From contig NCBV01000037.1 in the NCBI GenBank assembly GCA_002279355.1, positions 1 to 64,000 of the forward strand: a DNA stretch of 64,000 bases, given 5' to 3'. Within the stretch, counting starts at the first letter, position 1; every line of letters starts with the position of its first letter. Positions 8,847-17,778 of this stretch are shown piece after piece. Made by a program: the position numbers and the translations under genes. The notes below the pieces were generated by a model that was not told the origin of the DNA, ran no database searches, and worked only from the letters and a program-made list of their open reading frames with translations. The DNA comes from Acidiphilium sp. 37-60-79. GTDB taxonomy: Bacteria > Pseudomonadota > Alphaproteobacteria > Acetobacterales > Acetobacteraceae.

Positions 8847-9658
8847 TCGATCCGTCAGCGTCGATCCACCCGACTGCCCTGATAGCGCCCGGCGCGACCA
8901 TCGCGGCCGGTGCCAAAATCGGCCCGTTCTGCACCATCGGCCCCGATGTCGTGATCGGCGAGGGTGTAGAAATCATCTCCCATGTCGCGGTCGATGGCGT
9001 GACCCGCATCGGCGCTGACGCAAAAATATTTCCCTTCGCCACCATCGGCCTCGCCCCGCAAGACCTGAAATATAAAGGCGAACCCACCGAAACCGAAATC
9101 GGCCCCCGCACCATGATCCGCGAACATTGCTCGATCCATCGCGGCACCGCGACCGGTTCGGGCATCACCCGCATCGGTGCCGATTGTCTGCTAATGGCGG
9201 TGGTCCATGTCGCGCACGATTGCGTCATCAATGACCGCGTGATCGTCTCCAACAATGTGGTGATGGGTGGCCATGTCGAAATCGGCACTGGCGCGGTCAT
9301 TGGTGGGGCTGCGGCGATTCATCAATTCGTGCGCATCGGTACTGGCGCGATGATCGGCGGCGTCTCCGGCATCCCGGCCGATGTCGTGCCCTATTCGCTG
9401 GTGTTCGGCGCGCGCGCGCGCCTGGCTGGCCTGAATATCGTGGGCCTCAAGCGTCGCGGGCTTGATCGGGCGGCGTTGCACCGTGTGCGCAACGGCTTCA
9501 ATGCGCTGTTTGATGATCACGGCGTGCTCGCCGAGCGGATCGAAACGGTCCGCGCCGCCTATGGCGATGATCCCTATATCGCCGAAATGCTCGCCTTCAT
9601 CACCCATCCCAGCTCGCGCGGCCTGATCACCCAGCGCTCCCGCGCCAACGACGAGTAA
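8843..9658 (+). CDS. lpxA: UDP-N-acetylglucosamine acyltransferase
   Basis: A 271-residue hexapeptide-repeat acyltransferase of normal length. The beta-helix starts IHPTALIAPGATIAAGAKIG, includes HVAHDCVIND with the catalytic His, and ends in a helical domain. LpxA performs the first step of lipid A synthesis, O-acylation of UDP-GlcNAc. It is coupled to fabZ upstream and lies 4 bp before lpxI. Confidence 0.96.
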   Translation: MIDPSASIHPTALIAPGATIAAGAKIGPFCTIGPDVVIGEGVEIISHVAVDGVTRIGADAKIFPFATIGLAPQDLKYKGEPTETEIGPRTMIREHCSIHRGTATGSGITRIGADCLLMAVVHVAHDCVINDRVIVSNNVVMGGHVEIGTGAVIGGAAAIHQFVRIGTGAMIGGVSGIPADVVPYSLVFGARARLAGLNIVGLKRRGLDRAALHRVRNGFNALFDDHGVLAERIETVRAAYGDDPYIAEMLAFITHPSSRGLITQRSRANDE

Positions 9659-9662
9659 TCCA

Positions 9663-10505
9663 ATGGCCCAACCGCTGGGCATCATTGCGGGCGGCGGCAT
9701 TCTCCCCGCCCGCATCGCCATCGCCGCCCTAGCCGCTGACCGCCCCGTCTTCATCGTCGGGCTCGATGGTCATGCCGATCCCGCCGTGCTGGCGCCGTTC
9801 CCCCATCAAATCATCCGCCTCGGCGCCGCCGGTGCCATTGCGGGCGCGTTCCGTGAGCATGGCTGCGCCGATCTGGTGTTGATCGGCCCGGTCAAACGCC
9901 CCTCATTATTGGCCCTCCGCCCCGATGCGCTCGGCGCCAAACTGCTGGCCCGCGTCGGTCGCGCCGCCTTCGCGGGCGATGATACGCTCCTCGCCACCGT
10001 CATCCGCGTGCTCGGCGAAGAGGGCTTCACCGTGCTCGGCGCCCATGAAATCCTCAATGATGCGCTCGGCCCCGCTGGCCTGCTCACCCAAGTTGCACCC
10101 GATGCGGTGACCCGTGCCGATATTGCCCGCGCCGTCGCGGTGCTGCGCATCATCGGCGCCGCCGATATTGGCCAGGCCTGCGTGGTGCAGCAAGGCCTCG
10201 TCCTCGCCGTCGAAGCCATCGAAGGGACCGACGCCATGCTTGCCCGCGCTGGCGCCCTGAAGCGCGACGGCGCGGGCGGTGTGCTGGTCAAGCTGCTCAA
10301 ACCCGGCCAGGATCGCCGTGCTGACCTTCCCACCATCGGCCCCGCCACCATTGCCGGGCTGATCGCAGCAGGGTTGCGCGGGCTGGCATTTGACGCGGGC
10401 AACACCATTCTGATGGATCGCACCACCATGATCGCTGCCGCCGACGCAGCAGGGTTGTTCCTGCTCGGTATCGACCCCAGCGCCGCAGAGTGGCAAACTA
10501 ATTGA
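9663..10505 (+). CDS. lpxI: UDP-2,3-diacylglucosamine diphosphatase LpxI
   Basis: A 280-residue protein beginning LGIIAGGGILPARIA and containing DLVLIGPVKRP, typical of LpxI (DUF1009). LpxI replaces LpxH in alphaproteobacteria and hydrolyses UDP-2,3-diacylglucosamine to lipid X and UMP. lpxB normally follows in this cluster but is not present in this window. Confidence 0.94.
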   Translation: MAQPLGIIAGGGILPARIAIAALAADRPVFIVGLDGHADPAVLAPFPHQIIRLGAAGAIAGAFREHGCADLVLIGPVKRPSLLALRPDALGAKLLARVGRAAFAGDDTLLATVIRVLGEEGFTVLGAHEILNDALGPAGLLTQVAPDAVTRADIARAVAVLRIIGAADIGQACVVQQGLVLAVEAIEGTDAMLARAGALKRDGAGGVLVKLLKPGQDRRADLPTIGPATIAGLIAAGLRGLAFDAGNTILMDRTTMIAAADAAGLFLLGIDPSAAEWQTN

Positions 10506-10522
10506 AACAAAGGAGTCCGCCG

Positions 10523-10918
10523 ATGAGCGACCAATTCAAATTCTTGCACACCATGATCCGCGTCAATGATTTGCAGCAAAGTGTCGATTTTTACACCAAG
10601 CTGCTCGGTATGAAGGAACTCCGCCGGACCGACGTGCCGGACGGCAAATACACTCTCGTGTTCGTGGGCTATGGCGACGAATCCAACCATACGGTGCTCG
10701 AACTTACCTATAATTATGATACAAATCATTACGACCAAGGCACCGCCTTCGGCCATTTCGCGCTGGGCGTGGCGGATATTCACGCAACCGTCGAGACGCT
10801 GCGCGCCGCTGGCGTCAAAATCAGCCGTGAACCCGGCCCGGTCAAATTCGGCAAGACCGTGATCGCCTTTATCGAAGACCCGAACGGCTATAAAATCGAA
10901 TTGATCGAGCGCCACTAA
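10523..10918 (+). CDS. gloA: lactoylglutathione lyase (glyoxalase I)
   Basis: A protein of 131 residues of the VOC fold. Its two beta-alpha-beta-beta-beta modules start at HTMIRVNDLQQSVDFY and FGHFALGVADIHATVE. The metal-ligand positions expected of GloA are visible (His near the start, Glu in VLELTYNY, His in FGHFALG, Glu in YKIELIE). It converts the methylglyoxal-glutathione adduct to S-lactoylglutathione. ATG 10523 follows AAGGAG. It lies in the slot where lpxB is usually found. Confidence 0.9.
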   Translation: MSDQFKFLHTMIRVNDLQQSVDFYTKLLGMKELRRTDVPDGKYTLVFVGYGDESNHTVLELTYNYDTNHYDQGTAFGHFALGVADIHATVETLRAAGVKISREPGPVKFGKTVIAFIEDPNGYKIELIERH

Positions 10919-10921
10919 ACC

Positions 10922-12184
10922 ATGACCCAAGCCAACGCCCCGGTACCCCCCATTCCTGACCAGCACGCTGGAAAATCCTGGCGGTACCGGGCGCTGGACG
11001 CTCTTTTCGCGGCGGGCGAAACCTGTCTTCCCGCCAATTTCCCACGCCTGACTGCAAACGCGATCGAGCGCGCCGCCAAAACCGCGGTCACCGGCCCGGC
11101 CGCTGAAGGTTTGGCCCGCCTCACCGACTCGCTCGCCCGCGAATCCCACCTCTCGTTGTTTGGCCGCGTTTCCGTGCGCTATGATCTGTTACGCCTTGCC
11201 CGCAACGCCGCGATGATCGAGCGCATGCACGCGCAAAACCCAGCGATGAGCGCAACACCCGTCCGCGCCCCGCTGTTCATCCTCGGCCTGCCGCGCTCGG
11301 GCACCACTTTCCTGCACAGCATGTTGGCCCTCGACCCCGAAATCCTCGTCCCGCGCGTCTGGCAAACCCTCTATCCCGCACCCCGCCTGCCCGGCTTCGA
11401 CCCCTCCACCAGTGAAGCCGCCCGCCAAACCAACAAACAACTCGGCATCTTCGCCGGCATGGCGCCCGATTTCCCGGCCATCCACCCAATCGATGCCGAC
11501 AGCCCGCAGGAATGCAGCGAAATCACCGCGCATATGTTCCAAAGCCTGCGCTTTGACACCACTTTCCGCGTGCCGAGCTACCGCGCATGGCTCGACGCGC
11601 ACGGCCATGCCGACGCCTTCGCCTTCCATAAACGCTGGCTGCAAGCCATGCAGCACGGCGTGAATGCCCGCTTCTGGGCGCTCAAATGCCCCGATCACAC
11701 CTTCTCGATGGACGCCATACTGCACACCTACCCCGATGCCCGCTTCGTCATCGTTCATCGCGACCCGCTGCATGTGTTCGCCTCGGTCGCCTTCATGACC
11801 GAAGTGCTGCGCCGCCCGTTCCTGCGCGCCATCGATCCCGCCGAAATCGGCGAACAAGTCACCACACGCTGGATCGAAGGGGCCCGCCAACTCGTCGCCC
11901 TCGATCAAAGCGGCGCCATCCCGCCTGATAAACGCGTTAACATCCAATACGAAACCCTCACCGAAAACCCGATCAGCGCGATCAGCGCAATCTACGCCCA
12001 TTTCGGCGAAACCCTCTCCGAACCCGCCCAATCCGCCATGCGCGCCCACCTCGCCGCCGTCCCGAAAGGCGGTTACGGCGCAAACCGCTACCGCCCGGCC
12101 GATTTCAACATCAATCCCGACCGTCTCCGCCCCGATTTTGCCCCCTACATGGATTATTTCGGCGTCAAATCCCGCGCGGCATAG
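10922..12184 (+). CDS. sulfotransferase-family protein
   Basis: A 420-residue cytosolic protein. FILGLPRSGTTFLHSML (about residues 119-135) is the 5'-phosphosulfate-binding loop of PAPS-dependent sulfotransferases. A later FVIVHRDPLHVFAS matches the 3'-phosphate-binding region. The acceptor is unknown. It follows gloA by 3 bp and may share its transcript. Some proteins with this fold act on other nucleotides, so PAPS use is an inference. Confidence 0.8.
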   Translation: MTQANAPVPPIPDQHAGKSWRYRALDALFAAGETCLPANFPRLTANAIERAAKTAVTGPAAEGLARLTDSLARESHLSLFGRVSVRYDLLRLARNAAMIERMHAQNPAMSATPVRAPLFILGLPRSGTTFLHSMLALDPEILVPRVWQTLYPAPRLPGFDPSTSEAARQTNKQLGIFAGMAPDFPAIHPIDADSPQECSEITAHMFQSLRFDTTFRVPSYRAWLDAHGHADAFAFHKRWLQAMQHGVNARFWALKCPDHTFSMDAILHTYPDARFVIVHRDPLHVFASVAFMTEVLRRPFLRAIDPAEIGEQVTTRWIEGARQLVALDQSGAIPPDKRVNIQYETLTENPISAISAIYAHFGETLSEPAQSAMRAHLAAVPKGGYGANRYRPADFNINPDRLRPDFAPYMDYFGVKSRAA

Positions 12185-12240
12185 TTGAAAGTGGCATCGT
12201 CGCCGGCAGCATCATGGAAGGCAGCGGGGAGCGGAAAATT

Positions 12241-12256
12241 GCTTTTTGAAAAAAGC
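12241..12256. terminator. AT-rich hairpin, dispersed terminator-like repeat (copy 1)
   Basis: GCTTTTT-GA-AAAAAGC forms a short hairpin 57 bp after the sulfotransferase stop. A closely similar hairpin with similar flanks (CAAAAAC, GCTC) is at 53850-53871. Both lie in gene-free spots at 3' ends, which suggests a recurrent terminator-type element. Confidence 0.5.
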
Positions 12257-12316
12257 AGCAAAAACGTTTGCTCGATTTAGAGCATTATCCGTTCGCATTG
12301 GCTCGCGGATGTTGCT

Positions 12317-12724
12317 CTACCGCCGTCGCTCGATTTCCACGCCAGCGGATACCGCATCGGCGAATACATCGAGCTTTTCCACCATCACCCGCACCCGCGC
12401 CACACGCCGGTCATCGAGGCATAATTCGGCCAGCCGCTCCGCCAGCGTCTCTACTAGCTGCACATGCCCCGCCGCCACTAAAGCGCGCACCGCCACCACG
12501 ATCCGCTCATAATCAACCACCCGCGCCAAATCATCGCGCCCCACCGCTGGGCGCGACAGGCCAACGCCGCCATCATCCTCAACAGCTAAATCTAAATTAA
12601 TACGCACCCGCTGGCTGCGCTCTTGCTCATGGGCATACACGCCAATGCGCGCATCCAGCACCAGATCGCGAATAAACATCCGCCGTAAATTCAAGCCAAT
12701 ATCGCTAAGACGCGCTTGTTCCAT
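12317..12724 (-). CDS. folB: dihydroneopterin aldolase
   Basis: A protein of about 135 residues. MFIRDLVLDARIGVYAHE and the later VETLAERLAELCL are typical of FolB, as is the C-terminal basic EIERRR. FolB converts dihydroneopterin to hydroxymethyl-dihydropterin in folate synthesis. The start ATG at 12724 is a choice: ATG 12679 (MFIRD) is also plausible, and no good ribosome binding site decides between them. No other folate genes are adjacent. Confidence 0.88.
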   Translation of the reverse strand: MEQARLSDIGLNLRRMFIRDLVLDARIGVYAHEQERSQRVRINLDLAVEDDGGVGLSRPAVGRDDLARVVDYERIVVAVRALVAAGHVQLVETLAERLAELCLDDRRVARVRVMVEKLDVFADAVSAGVEIERRR

Positions 12725-12872
12725 TAGTTCAGTCTGGTGCGCCGCAGCACGGAAAATTGCAAGCATCGATTCCGCCTGACCCCAGAATGACGTAACCAAG
12801 CCATGTTGTGGCCACAACTTCCCGCCCTATATCCCGTCTCGGCAATTCGCCGATTATTAAGGGAGTTTCTCA

Positions 12873-13313
12873 ATGCGTCTTTCACTTCGCACCGCGCTGC
12901 CGCTCGCTGGCCTTGCTCTGATCGCCGCCACCGGCGTTGCGTCGGCCAAAATCATCAAGCTGACCGCCACCCTCGCCCCTGAGATGCATGTCATGTCCAA
13001 GGGCACCGGCACGATGACCGGCACATACAACACCGTCACCCACGTGCTGACCTACAAAGTGACCGACAGCGGCACGTCCGGCCCGGTCATCGCAGCCCAT
13101 ATCCACGGCCCCGCCAAGCCGGGCGGCGACTACATGCTCTCCGCGCCGATCCTGGTGCCCCTGCATGTCACCAAAGCCGGTGTCATCGCGGGTCACGCCA
13201 AGCTGACTCTGAAAAAAGCCAAGATCATCGAAATGGGTGATTCGTATGTGAACCTGCACACCAAAGCGAACCCGAAAGGTGAGCTCGCCGGTCAGGTTTC
13301 CGAAGTTAAGTAA
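12873..13313 (+). CDS. secreted CHRD-domain protein
   Basis: A 146-residue exported protein. A signal peptide ends at GVASA, and the rest is a single CHRD domain with the motif IAAHIHGPAKPGGD and a terminal GELAGQV. CHRD domains occur in secreted proteins of unclear biochemical role. GGGAG precedes the ATG. A strong terminator follows directly, so it appears to be monocistronic. Confidence 0.85.
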   Translation: MRLSLRTALPLAGLALIAATGVASAKIIKLTATLAPEMHVMSKGTGTMTGTYNTVTHVLTYKVTDSGTSGPVIAAHIHGPAKPGGDYMLSAPILVPLHVTKAGVIAGHAKLTLKKAKIIEMGDSYVNLHTKANPKGELAGQVSEVK

Positions 13314-13334
13314 GCCCGTCTCGCACGGCACAGC

Positions 13335-13362
13335 GCCCGGCCCGCAAGGGTCGGGCGTTTTT
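13335..13362 (+). terminator. Rho-independent terminator after the CHRD gene
   Basis: GCCCGGCCC-GCAA-GGGTCGGGC (13335-13356, one G-T pair) is followed by GTTTTTG. It begins 22 bp after the CHRD stop codon. Confidence 0.9.
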
Positions 13363-13410
13363 GTTGGAAGCCTGTTGCGTGGCCGCACCGGATCCTGCTA
13401 ACAATTGCGC

Positions 13411-14247
13411 ATGAAAAATGTATGGTGCGCCATCAGTTTCGCCTTCCTGCTCGTCGCCAGCATCATCGCCTCACCGAGGGCGGCGGCGCAGCCCGCCCCC
13501 ACGATCATCAATAAAGACGGCCATACTCTGGCGATTTTCAGCCCAAGCCCCTACCATTTTACGGTTTATCTCGATCGGCAATTTCTGCTCTCGGATACGC
13601 AGGATATGATGGTGAGTGCATATGCCGGATCGGTCTATCACGTCGGCACGACGACCTATTTTGTGATCGAGACGTCCAGCGGCGGCTCGTTTTGCCCGGG
13701 TATGTTCCAGGTCGCGGTGGGCCGACAGAACCGACCCCCGAGGATCACACCAAGTTTCGGCACCTGCTCCGATGTGCCGAGCACAGCGCTGATTGGCAAT
13801 AACTTAACACTAACCATGCCGAAATTGAACGGCCATGGCACTATCGTCTACACGGTTAATCCCGCCGCTCAGGTCACGCAGCGTGCAATCGCCAAGCAAT
13901 TAATCGGCCCGCCTGATCACGCAGGCATGGATTTGGCGGCATTTTTGCTCGGCAAGCAAGCCGCAACCGCTTTTTCACTCCGCGCTAGCGCCCAAGTGCT
14001 CGAGCGCGTTCTGGGACCGGCCATGTACCGCACCATCTCCGGCTATCAAGTCGGCGGCAACTATGTTGCGGTCGGGCCTTATGCCGTTGGTTCCGTTTGT
14101 CTCGCACATCTGTGCAACACCACCTACACTCATATTGTGTTCGATCATCACGGTGATGCCTGGGTCGGCACGACCATCCATGGCACCGTGCGTTGGTTCG
14201 GTAATCCCCCAGCCGCCGTATTATCCGCCGCGATGGCCGCTCGTTGA
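13411..14247 (+). CDS. exported protein of unknown function
   Basis: A protein of 278 residues with a clear signal peptide (MKNVWCAISFAFLLVASIIA, cleavage near RAAAQ). The mature part has several Cys residues (FCPGM, GTCSD, VCLAHLC) that could form disulfides, and a predicted beta-rich N-terminal half. I do not recognise the family. ATG 13411 is preferred over an upstream TTG. The 3' end overlaps the convergent methyltransferase gene by 27 bp. Confidence 0.65.
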   Translation: MKNVWCAISFAFLLVASIIASPRAAAQPAPTIINKDGHTLAIFSPSPYHFTVYLDRQFLLSDTQDMMVSAYAGSVYHVGTTTYFVIETSSGGSFCPGMFQVAVGRQNRPPRITPSFGTCSDVPSTALIGNNLTLTMPKLNGHGTIVYTVNPAAQVTQRAIAKQLIGPPDHAGMDLAAFLLGKQAATAFSLRASAQVLERVLGPAMYRTISGYQVGGNYVAVGPYAVGSVCLAHLCNTTYTHIVFDHHGDAWVGTTIHGTVRWFGNPPAAVLSAAMAAR

Positions 14248-15039
14248 CGCCAACCCGCTTTGCGCAATCCGCGCCTGATACGCGGCCACCAGCTCCGCCT
14301 TGCCGATACTCGGATTGCCCGCCGTCCGGCTCTTGACGCCGCTCCAATCAATCGCGGCAAGTATCCCCGCCACGTCGCGCGCGGGGTTTCGCACCGCAAT
14401 GAAATAATGCGATTGCGCCGCCCGCGCTAATCCGTCCACCGACACTAGGCCGGCCCGCACCCCCACGCGCTGAAACGCAAAATCCGCCTGCTCCGGCGCA
14501 CGCAAAAACACAAAATCCGGATGCGCGAGCGGCCCCACCACGCTCACCCGCTTCACGGCGCTGCGCCGCCAAATCTGAAACACCACCGGCACCGCATAAG
14601 CCTCGCCGCGATACAGGAACGAATCTGCCGGTAGCGGTGCCTCGCTCACCAACGCAAACCCCGTATCGACCCGCCGCTGGATCGTCTCTTTCTCGAAACT
14701 GCGGGGCAAAATGCTCGCCACCACCTCGGCAAACCGCGCCGCATGATTAACAAACTTCACTGCGAGCGACGCGTTTTTGCCAAACGGAAAATTACTCACC
14801 ACCACAAAGCGTGATGCTGGATTCGGTGGCCACCAGCGCAAAAAATCGGCCTGCTCGATGTCCGCCCGCGCAGGCGCAATATCGAGCCCAATCCGAGGCT
14901 CCGGCAGCGCATCCAAAAATGCCCCCGCCCCGGCAGCGGGCTCAATAAACACCGTCCCCGCCTGCTCACCAATCAGCGCCAGCACCCGGGCAACGCAGTC
15001 ACGCGCCACCGCAGGGCGCGTGTAAAACTGATCCAACAC
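14221..15039 (-). CDS. class I SAM-dependent methyltransferase, N6-adenine type
   Basis: A protein of about 272 residues. It starts near VLDQFYTRPAVA and has a SAM-binding motif (VFIEPAAGAGAFL) and a catalytic-type motif SNFPFG in place of the usual NPPF/Y. SILPRSFEKETI and VPVVFQIW follow, as in uncharacterised DNA/RNA methylase-like proteins. The start is unclear: the GTG at 15039 lies just before the conserved DQFYT, while the open frame continues upstream into the divergent glycosyltransferase. No restriction enzyme is adjacent, so this looks like an orphan methylase. Confidence 0.7.
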   Translation of the reverse strand: MLDQFYTRPAVARDCVARVLALIGEQAGTVFIEPAAGAGAFLDALPEPRIGLDIAPARADIEQADFLRWWPPNPASRFVVVSNFPFGKNASLAVKFVNHAARFAEVVASILPRSFEKETIQRRVDTGFALVSEAPLPADSFLYRGEAYAVPVVFQIWRRSAVKRVSVVGPLAHPDFVFLRAPEQADFAFQRVGVRAGLVSVDGLARAAQSHYFIAVRNPARDVAGILAAIDWSGVKSRTAGNPSIGKAELVAAYQARIAQSGLASTSGHRGG

Positions 15040-15168
15040 GCGCGCGGGTGCATGCCCGTGTCTGCCCTTGTGAACTGGCGGCTTCAATGCAACAACGATT
15101 GCGATTGCGTCATTCTTAGAGTCTCCCCCACCCCACCGCGCCGCGTCAACTGGATTTCTGCCCCTGCC

Positions 15169-16083
15169 ATGACCCTGCTCCGCTGGTATTTCGCGATCGA
15201 TTCGCCCGGCAGCACCGGCCCGGTGGGCGATCATGCGCGCCTCGCCGTGCTCTCGGCGCGCATGGTCGGCGGGCTTGACCCGTTCATGCTCTATCACGGC
15301 GCGGAGGGAGAGTTTTGCGCCTGGATGCGCGCGCAGGGCGTCACCATCATCCATGCCGAACCCCCGGCACTCGATGCAATGAACGCCGCTCACGCAGCGG
15401 GTCATTTCACCGCCCATTCCATGGGCCATTGGCTACGCCTCGCGATTCCCCATATCGATCATGACGCCGCGTTGGCCCTCTACACCGATTGCGACGTGGT
15501 GTTTCTCCGCAGCCCGCGCGTGAGCCAGTTCACCCCCACCTTCTTCGCCGCTGCCCCCGAATTCGCGCCTGATCGTTGGAATTATTTCAACTCCGGGGTC
15601 ATGCTGCTCAACCTCCCCGCCATGCGCGCCAGCGCCCCCGCGCTCGAAAATTACCTCCGTGCCCATTTGGCCGATCCAGCCTTGGGTGCCACGCTTGATG
15701 ACCAAACCCTGCTCAACGCCGCCTATCGCAACCATTGGGACCGGCTTAACCCGCTTTACAATTGGAAACCCTATTGGGGTTTTGCCCCAGATGCGGCCTT
15801 GCTGCATTTCCACGGCCCCAAGCTCGCGGTGATCGATGCCATCTGCGCCGATCAATGGGATTGGAACGACAAGGTGGCCGCCAGCATCGGCGCGTTGTTC
15901 GACGCCAACCGCACATCCTACCAAATCTGGCTGTCCCAACTCGGCGATCAACTGCAAACCATCGATTTTCCCACCGCCCTCTCGCTCCAAGCCACCGCCA
16001 GCGCCATCGCCACCTACGCCCGCACCACCCCGCCCCGCGCCCATGATCTGGGTTTCACCGAATTTCGGATGTTTCCTGACTGA
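15169..16083 (+). CDS. GT8-like glycosyltransferase
   Basis: A protein of 304 residues. TDCDVVFL carries the DxD-type nucleotide-sugar/metal site. YFNSGVMLLNL, DDQTLLNAAY and LHFHGPK match the order of motifs in family 8 glycosyltransferases. No signal peptide is seen, so it is probably cytosolic. Donor and acceptor are unknown. ATG 15169 is preferred to an in-frame start at 15052, which would overlap the region upstream of the divergent methyltransferase. Confidence 0.75.
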   Translation: MTLLRWYFAIDSPGSTGPVGDHARLAVLSARMVGGLDPFMLYHGAEGEFCAWMRAQGVTIIHAEPPALDAMNAAHAAGHFTAHSMGHWLRLAIPHIDHDAALALYTDCDVVFLRSPRVSQFTPTFFAAAPEFAPDRWNYFNSGVMLLNLPAMRASAPALENYLRAHLADPALGATLDDQTLLNAAYRNHWDRLNPLYNWKPYWGFAPDAALLHFHGPKLAVIDAICADQWDWNDKVAASIGALFDANRTSYQIWLSQLGDQLQTIDFPTALSLQATASAIATYARTTPPRAHDLGFTEFRMFPD

Positions 16084-16221
16084 AATAACCAAGCCCGCCA
16101 CCGCTTGTATCCGTAGTTTCCGAGTCTATGACCCGGCGAAGCGTCCTCCCATCTACCGACAATGCTCAGCGGCCCTCGCCGTCAAGCGAGCTTTTCCATC
16201 ACTTAATCAAGGAGGTCCACG

Positions 16222-16752
16222 ATGTATAAATTCCGACTGCTTGGTGCCAGCGCGATCGTTGCCGCAGGTCTGACGTTCGCCGCACAGGCCCAGACGCCCG
16301 TGCAAAACCAGGCCTCACCCACTATGAATCACCAAGCCACCCCCGCCATGAACCAAACAACCTCAGTGGCCAAAGGCCCCACCGGCGATCTGCAAAAAGT
16401 GCATGGCCAGTGGCGTTCATCCAATTTGGTTGGCGCGAATGTGTTCAACAATGCCGGTCAAACCATCGGCACAATCGATAATCTGCTGGTCACCACCAAC
16501 GGGAATGTCAGCCACGCGATCATCTCGGTGGGCGGTTTCCTCGGCGTCGGCAGCAAACTCGTCGAAGTGCCATTCCATCGCCTACAATTCAAACTCAGCA
16601 AGAATGATCGCGGCATGACCAACACCGCCGCCGCCAACGCCAGCCCGAATAACCAATCTGCGCAAACCCCTCCCGATTACAGCGTGGTGCTTTCCGGGGC
16701 GACCAAAGCATCTCTGAAAAAAATGACTGCCTTCACCTACGAAAAATCCTGA
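16222..16752 (+). CDS. exported PRC-barrel domain protein
   Basis: A 176-residue protein with a signal peptide (cleaved near QAQTP), a Gln/Asn/Thr/Met-rich linker, and a PRC-barrel domain (WRSSNLVGANVFNNAGQTIG, then VSHAIISVGGFLGVGSKLVE, about residues 64-120). PRC-barrels bind RNA or proteins; exported versions are common in alphaproteobacteria and poorly understood. A near-perfect ribosome binding site AAGGAGG precedes the ATG. Confidence 0.85.
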   Translation: MYKFRLLGASAIVAAGLTFAAQAQTPVQNQASPTMNHQATPAMNQTTSVAKGPTGDLQKVHGQWRSSNLVGANVFNNAGQTIGTIDNLLVTTNGNVSHAIISVGGFLGVGSKLVEVPFHRLQFKLSKNDRGMTNTAAANASPNNQSAQTPPDYSVVLSGATKASLKKMTAFTYEKS

Positions 16753-16768
16753 CCACCGCCATGCCGGT

Positions 16769-16790
16769 TGGTGCCATCCTATCGGCACCA
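16769..16790. terminator. convergent hairpin terminator
   Basis: TGGTGCC/GGCACCA forms a 7-bp stem around an 8-base loop. It lies between the stop codons of two convergent genes. No T-run follows on the plus strand. Confidence 0.5.
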
Positions 16791-16813
16791 TCTGGCTTTG
16801 CGCGCCGCCCCGA

Positions 16814-17368
16814 TCAGCCGGGCCGCGCCGTCCCGCCCATGATGCCCCGCATCATGCCGCGCATCATCGCGGGCATGCCATTCTTGGTAAACCCGTCCAA
16901 TTCGCGCGCATGGGCATAAATCACCTTGACCATCGCCGGATCATCCGAGGTCTCCGTCACCTCAATCCCGGTCGGCAACAGCCGATAAGAGCGCTGATAC
17001 GCACTCGGGTGCGCAAACATCACCCCTACGCTCGGGCTCGCCGGATAGGCAAAGGGCCGGTTTTCATCGAGCCGCCGATACATCTCGATCACATGGGCCT
17101 GGATCAGCGTCGCCACCCGAGGATTATCCGACACCGTGGTATCGATAATCCCGTTCGGTAAATAATCCGTGGCTCGGGTAATCTCCGCGTGCCGCTCAAA
17201 AAGCTGCATCCCGGTCATCATCGGCCCCATCATATTGCCGTGCGCCATCATCGAGCCGCCGCCCATCATCCCCGGACCCATCCCTGGTCCCATTTGCGCC
17301 GCCGCCCGCCGCCAACCCAACCCGGCCAGCATCGCACTCACCATCGCCATGATCGATCGCCGTTGCAT
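16814..17368 (-). CDS. Met/Gly-rich exported protein with a duplicated domain
   Basis: A protein of 184 residues. The signal peptide is followed by a Met/Gly/His-rich stretch (MGPGMMGGGSMMAHGNMM, about residues 26-50) that could bind copper or another soft metal. Two similar modules follow: IIDTTVSDNPRVATLIQAHV and IEVTETSDDPAMVKVIYAHA. A second Met/Arg/Gly-rich run is at the C-terminus. GGAGGAG precedes the ATG at 17368. The family is unnamed to me; a metal-binding role is an inference from composition. Confidence 0.7.
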   Translation of the reverse strand: MQRRSIMAMVSAMLAGLGWRRAAAQMGPGMGPGMMGGGSMMAHGNMMGPMMTGMQLFERHAEITRATDYLPNGIIDTTVSDNPRVATLIQAHVIEMYRRLDENRPFAYPASPSVGVMFAHPSAYQRSYRLLPTGIEVTETSDDPAMVKVIYAHARELDGFTKNGMPAMMRGMMRGIMGGTARPG

Positions 17369-17487
17369 GCGCGCTCCTCCGAATGTCGCGCCGTTTATCA
17401 TCGGCGACCCCCAGGCTTGTCAATCAAGAGGCTTGCAGCGCCGCGCCGTGGCCGTATATCTGCGCAATCGGTATCAGGAGGACTCAG

Positions 17488-17772
17488 ATGATTACCAAGC
17501 AATCGCTCACCCTCGGCGCCGCCATCCTGGTCGCTGGCCTCGCCGCCGCCCCCGCCGCAACCGCTGCGGCAACAACCAATCCCTGCGCGGGCATGTCGAT
17601 GGGCAAAAAGGCCGCGCCCAAACCGGCGATGATCAAATCCAAAATGACCAAGTGCAGCGCCAAGCCGATGCAAAAAACCATGGCCAAACCAAAGGCCAAA
17701 CCAATGGCAAAGCCGATGGCCAAAAAACCCGGCGCGAAAATGGGCGCGTGCTCAGCCTGCAAACCGAAATAA
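17488..17772 (+). CDS. small exported Lys/Met/Ala-rich repeat protein
   Basis: A 94-residue protein. A signal peptide (cleaved near ATAAA) is followed by a low-complexity basic tail with repeated KPMAK units, and Cys at CAGM, KCSA and ACSACK. CAGGAGGACTC lies ahead of ATG 17488. The pattern suggests a periplasmic metal- or polyanion-binding peptide, but there is no direct evidence. It lies 6 bp upstream of the next gene and almost certainly shares its transcript. Confidence 0.7.
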   Translation: MITKQSLTLGAAILVAGLAAAPAATAAATTNPCAGMSMGKKAAPKPAMIKSKMTKCSAKPMQKTMAKPKAKPMAKPMAKKPGAKMGACSACKPK

Positions 17773-17778
17773 TCCGCG

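Noticed and set aside
14221-15429. 402-residue version of the methylase
   Set aside because: The first 130 residues have shadow-type composition and overlap the divergent glycosyltransferase; the conserved part begins at DQFYT.
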